Assembly (NCBI GenBank): GCA_963546405.1
Contig: CAUUNL010000071.1
Span: forward strand, 1-7,783
Origin: Abiotrophia defectiva_A
Lineage (GTDB): Bacteria > Bacillota > Bacilli > Lactobacillales > Aerococcaceae
Direction of reading: 5' to 3'
Length of the DNA stretch: 7,783 nt
Both the position numbers and the translations under genes were made by a program. Positions 5,987-7,783 of this stretch are shown here, piece after piece. The stretch's first letter is position 1. Every line of letters begins with the position of its first letter. Below the pieces are notes generated by a model. The model worked only from the letters and a program-made list of their open reading frames with translations, was not told the DNA's origin and did no database searches.

Positions 5987-6979
5987 TTAATCTTGGGCTA
6001 ATTGGGCCTGATTCAAGTCCAATTGAACTTGAGTTCCTTGGCCCACTTGGGACTTGAGGGTCAGGCCAATGCCTAGGTTGGCGGCGATGGCCTTGCAGAG
6101 GTAGAGTCCCAAGCCAGAGGATTGTTGTGAGACCCGACCGTTAAAGCCTGTAAAGCCACGCTCGAAGACCCGAGAAATATCCTGGGCTTGGATGCCAATG
6201 CCTGTGTCGGCAATAGTCAAAATGCCCTCTTGGATGCTAATCTTAATGGTCCCTTGCGGGGTGTATTTGATAGCGTTAGACAGGAGCTGCTCCAGAATGA
6301 GTTCTAGCCACTTGCGGTCGGTCACATAGACATAGTCAAGACCTTGCAATTCCAGGGTCAGGGGCTTATGGATAAAGAAGCTGGCGTATTTTTTGACCAC
6401 TTGATTAACTAGGTCCTGAATCTTGACCGATTCTAAGAGCAAATCTTGGTGGAAGGTATCCATACGCAGATAGTGTAAGACCAGGTCGACATATTGGCTA
6501 ATCTTGAAGAGTTCCTGTTGCAGAAGGGGGCGGAGGGGACCCGTTGGATCTAATTGCTCGACTAGGAGTTGGGCAGCCGAAAGGGGTGTTTTAACCTGGT
6601 GGGCCCAGAGAGTATAGTAGTCTAGCTGTTCATGGTAGTTGGCTTGATAGGCCTGTTGGGCTTGGAGCAGTTGGTGGTGAGCCTCTTGCAGGCCCTGCCA
6701 GATAGTCTGCTCGGCCAAAGTCGAATTAGAGTCCTTAAGATGGTACTGGTGATTAGTCAGCTGCAATTCAACCCGTTGAGTGTGGCGCCATTCTTTCCAG
6801 GCATCTAGGCCTGCCAGGGTCACTTGTAAGACCAGGCTTAGGGTCAAGATATAGAGGGCAATGTCCTGGTATTGGGCAAAGGCCAGGGCCGAAATCAGCA
6901 GTAGGCCGTCTTGCAAGAGGCTGCTGACCAATAGCCAGCGGCGGTTGCGCAGCCAGGATAAGAAAAAGTTAGGCTTCAT
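5987..6979 (-). CDS. BceS-type intramembrane-sensing histidine kinase
   Basis: This 330-residue sensor kinase has two N-terminal helices (about 14-36 and 40-58) separated by only a few residues, so it lacks an extracellular sensor domain, the hallmark of BceS-like kinases that read the state of their transporter. A linker with glutamine-rich coiled-coil character (about 66-120) follows. Then come the H-box LWAHQVKTP with phospho-acceptor H127, the N-box QLLSNAIKYT (N235), the G1 box DTGIGI (258-263), FERGF (272-276) and the G2 box SGLGLYL (288-294). The catalytic core looks complete. The ATG at 6979 overlaps the end of the regulator gene by 11 bases, which indicates translational coupling. 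Its partners are the regulator upstream and, by family knowledge, the permease downstream. Confidence 0.95.
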   Translation of the reverse strand: MKPNFFLSWLRNRRWLLVSSLLQDGLLLISALAFAQYQDIALYILTLSLVLQVTLAGLDAWKEWRHTQRVELQLTNHQYHLKDSNSTLAEQTIWQGLQEAHHQLLQAQQAYQANYHEQLDYYTLWAHQVKTPLSAAQLLVEQLDPTGPLRPLLQQELFKISQYVDLVLHYLRMDTFHQDLLLESVKIQDLVNQVVKKYASFFIHKPLTLELQGLDYVYVTDRKWLELILEQLLSNAIKYTPQGTIKISIQEGILTIADTGIGIQAQDISRVFERGFTGFNGRVSQQSSGLGLYLCKAIAANLGIGLTLKSQVGQGTQVQLDLNQAQLAQD

Positions 6980-7655
6980 GAGCAGTCACCAGGCCGTAGC
7001 CAATTCCTTTCTTGGTGTGGATGAAGTCCTCCAGGCCCACCCCTTCTAATTTCTTACGGAGACGGGCCATGTTGACACTAAGGGTGTTGTCGTCGATGAA
7101 GACTTCACTGGACCAGAGTTCCTGCATGAGTTGGTCGCGGCTGACATAGTGGCCAGCTGAGGCGAAGAGGACCCGCAGAATCTGGAATTCGTTCTTGGTT
7201 AAATCGACCAAGTTACCCTGGTAGTGGAGTTGGGTGGTCTTGAGATTGAGCATGGCCCCGTGATACTCGGAAAATTCTGTCTCGGCGGTCAGCTCATAGG
7301 CCCGACGCATGAGACCTTGGATTTTGGCTACCAGGACCATGCTGTCAAAAGGCTTGGTAATGTAATCATCTGCCCCCATATTGATGGACATAACGATTTC
7401 GGTGGCTTGGTCATGAGAGGACAGGAAGAGGATAGGGACATTGGAGACCTTGCGGATTTCCTGGCACCAGTAATAGCCGTTAAAGAGCGGCAGGGTGATG
7501 TCTAGAATGACTAATTGGGGTGAGGTCTGGAGATAGAGGTCCAAGACCTTATCAAATTCCTGGACTAGGATGACCTCATAGTGCCAGGTAGCCAGGATAT
7601 TTTGGATGGATTGGGCGATAATAGGGTCGTCTTCGACCAGTAGAATCTTATACAT
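6969..7655 (-). CDS. BceR-type response regulator (OmpR family)
   Basis: A 228-residue DNA-binding regulator. The receiver domain (1-118) has acidic residues E8, D9 and D10, phospho-acceptor D52 in LVILDITLP, the switch serine S79/S80 and K101 in ITKPF. The C-terminal winged helix-turn-helix (about 132-223) has its recognition helix near 188-204 (DDNTLSVNMARLRKKL) and the final GIGYG wing. It would be phosphorylated by the overlapping kinase and bind the box at 5956-5969 to activate the transporter genes. The ATG at 7655 follows AAGGAGG at six bases. This is the first gene of the module. Regulator-kinase-ATPase-permease order is common for this family. Confidence 0.96.
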   Translation of the reverse strand: MYKILLVEDDPIIAQSIQNILATWHYEVILVQEFDKVLDLYLQTSPQLVILDITLPLFNGYYWCQEIRKVSNVPILFLSSHDQATEIVMSINMGADDYITKPFDSMVLVAKIQGLMRRAYELTAETEFSEYHGAMLNLKTTQLHYQGNLVDLTKNEFQILRVLFASAGHYVSRDQLMQELWSSEVFIDDNTLSVNMARLRKKLEGVGLEDFIHTKKGIGYGLVTAHEA

Positions 7656-7675
7656 GGGAGCCCTCCTTTGCTTCT

Positions 7676-7709
7676 ATTATAGTGTAGCATAGGTCGCCAT
7701 AAGCGCCAA
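7676..7709 (-). promoter_or_regulatory. Candidate promoter of the regulator-kinase operon
   Basis: On the minus strand TTGGCG (7709-7704) lies 17 bases before TACACT (7686-7681), the latter preceded by a TGC extended -10. A perfect TATAAT (7681-7676) overlaps it by one base but has no good -35 at 16-18 bases. Either hexamer would give a transcript starting 10-20 bases before the ribosome site. I saw no BceR-like box here, so this operon is probably expressed constitutively at a low level. Confidence 0.6.
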
Positions 7710-7783
7710 GTCTCAAGGGGGACAAGGAGAAATTTGCCAAAAAGTAGCTAAATCCTAAAATAAATAGGCAAAAAGACTTTACT
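7710..7783. other. AT-rich intergenic end of window
   Basis: No open frame, stable hairpin or recognisable box was found. The last 50 bases are A/T-rich with A runs on the plus strand, which could act as an upstream element of the regulator promoter. The neighbouring gene lies outside the window. Confidence 0.5.

Noticed and set aside
1..7783. Mobile elements, CRISPR, tRNA or rRNA
   Set aside because: No transposase, evenly spaced repeat array, attachment-site pair or RNA gene signature was seen on either strand.

Overview
The window looks like a chromosomal segment of a Gram-positive coccus of the order Lactobacillales, with moderate G+C. The grounds are an LPATG sortase-anchored surface protein with CshA-type fibril repeats, strong AGGAGG ribosome binding sites, and a BceRS-BceAB-type peptide-antibiotic module. 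An Abiotrophia- or Aerococcaceae-like host would fit, but the genus is inferred from gene content and codon style, not shown.

Layout, left to right. (1) Positions 1-1229 (+) hold the 3' end of a large fibrillar adhesin gene: four CshA-like repeats, a short linker and a sortase signal, closed by a strong terminator. (2) Positions 1299-2842 (+) form a self-contained tryptophan unit: a promoter, a 14-residue leader peptide containing Trp-Gln-Ser-Trp, a set of mutually exclusive RNA arms, an intrinsic terminator, then trpB alone with its own terminator. No trpA or other trp gene is present, so the enzyme probably makes tryptophan from scavenged indole plus serine. (3) Positions 2855-7709 (-) form a resistance module read right to left: response regulator, intramembrane-sensing histidine kinase, a regulatory gap, ABC ATPase, a 10-helix permease with a large extracellular domain, and a small two-helix membrane protein at the end. 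The trpB terminator is an almost symmetrical stem between the convergent units and can serve both.

How the genes work together. In the right-hand module, known BceAB-type systems use the transporter itself as drug sensor: permease and kinase form a complex, the kinase phosphorylates the regulator, and the regulator switches on the transporter genes. The 125-bp gap between kinase and ATPase contains TGACA-ATAA-TGTAA on the minus strand, an exact fit to the TnACA-N4-TGTAA box reported for BceR-like regulators. It lies upstream of a good -10 that has no good -35, as expected for an activator-dependent promoter. In the left-hand unit, the leader RNA suggests ribosome-mediated attenuation controlling a lone trpB. 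That is the most interesting element here, because Firmicutes trp genes are better known for T-box or TRAP control.
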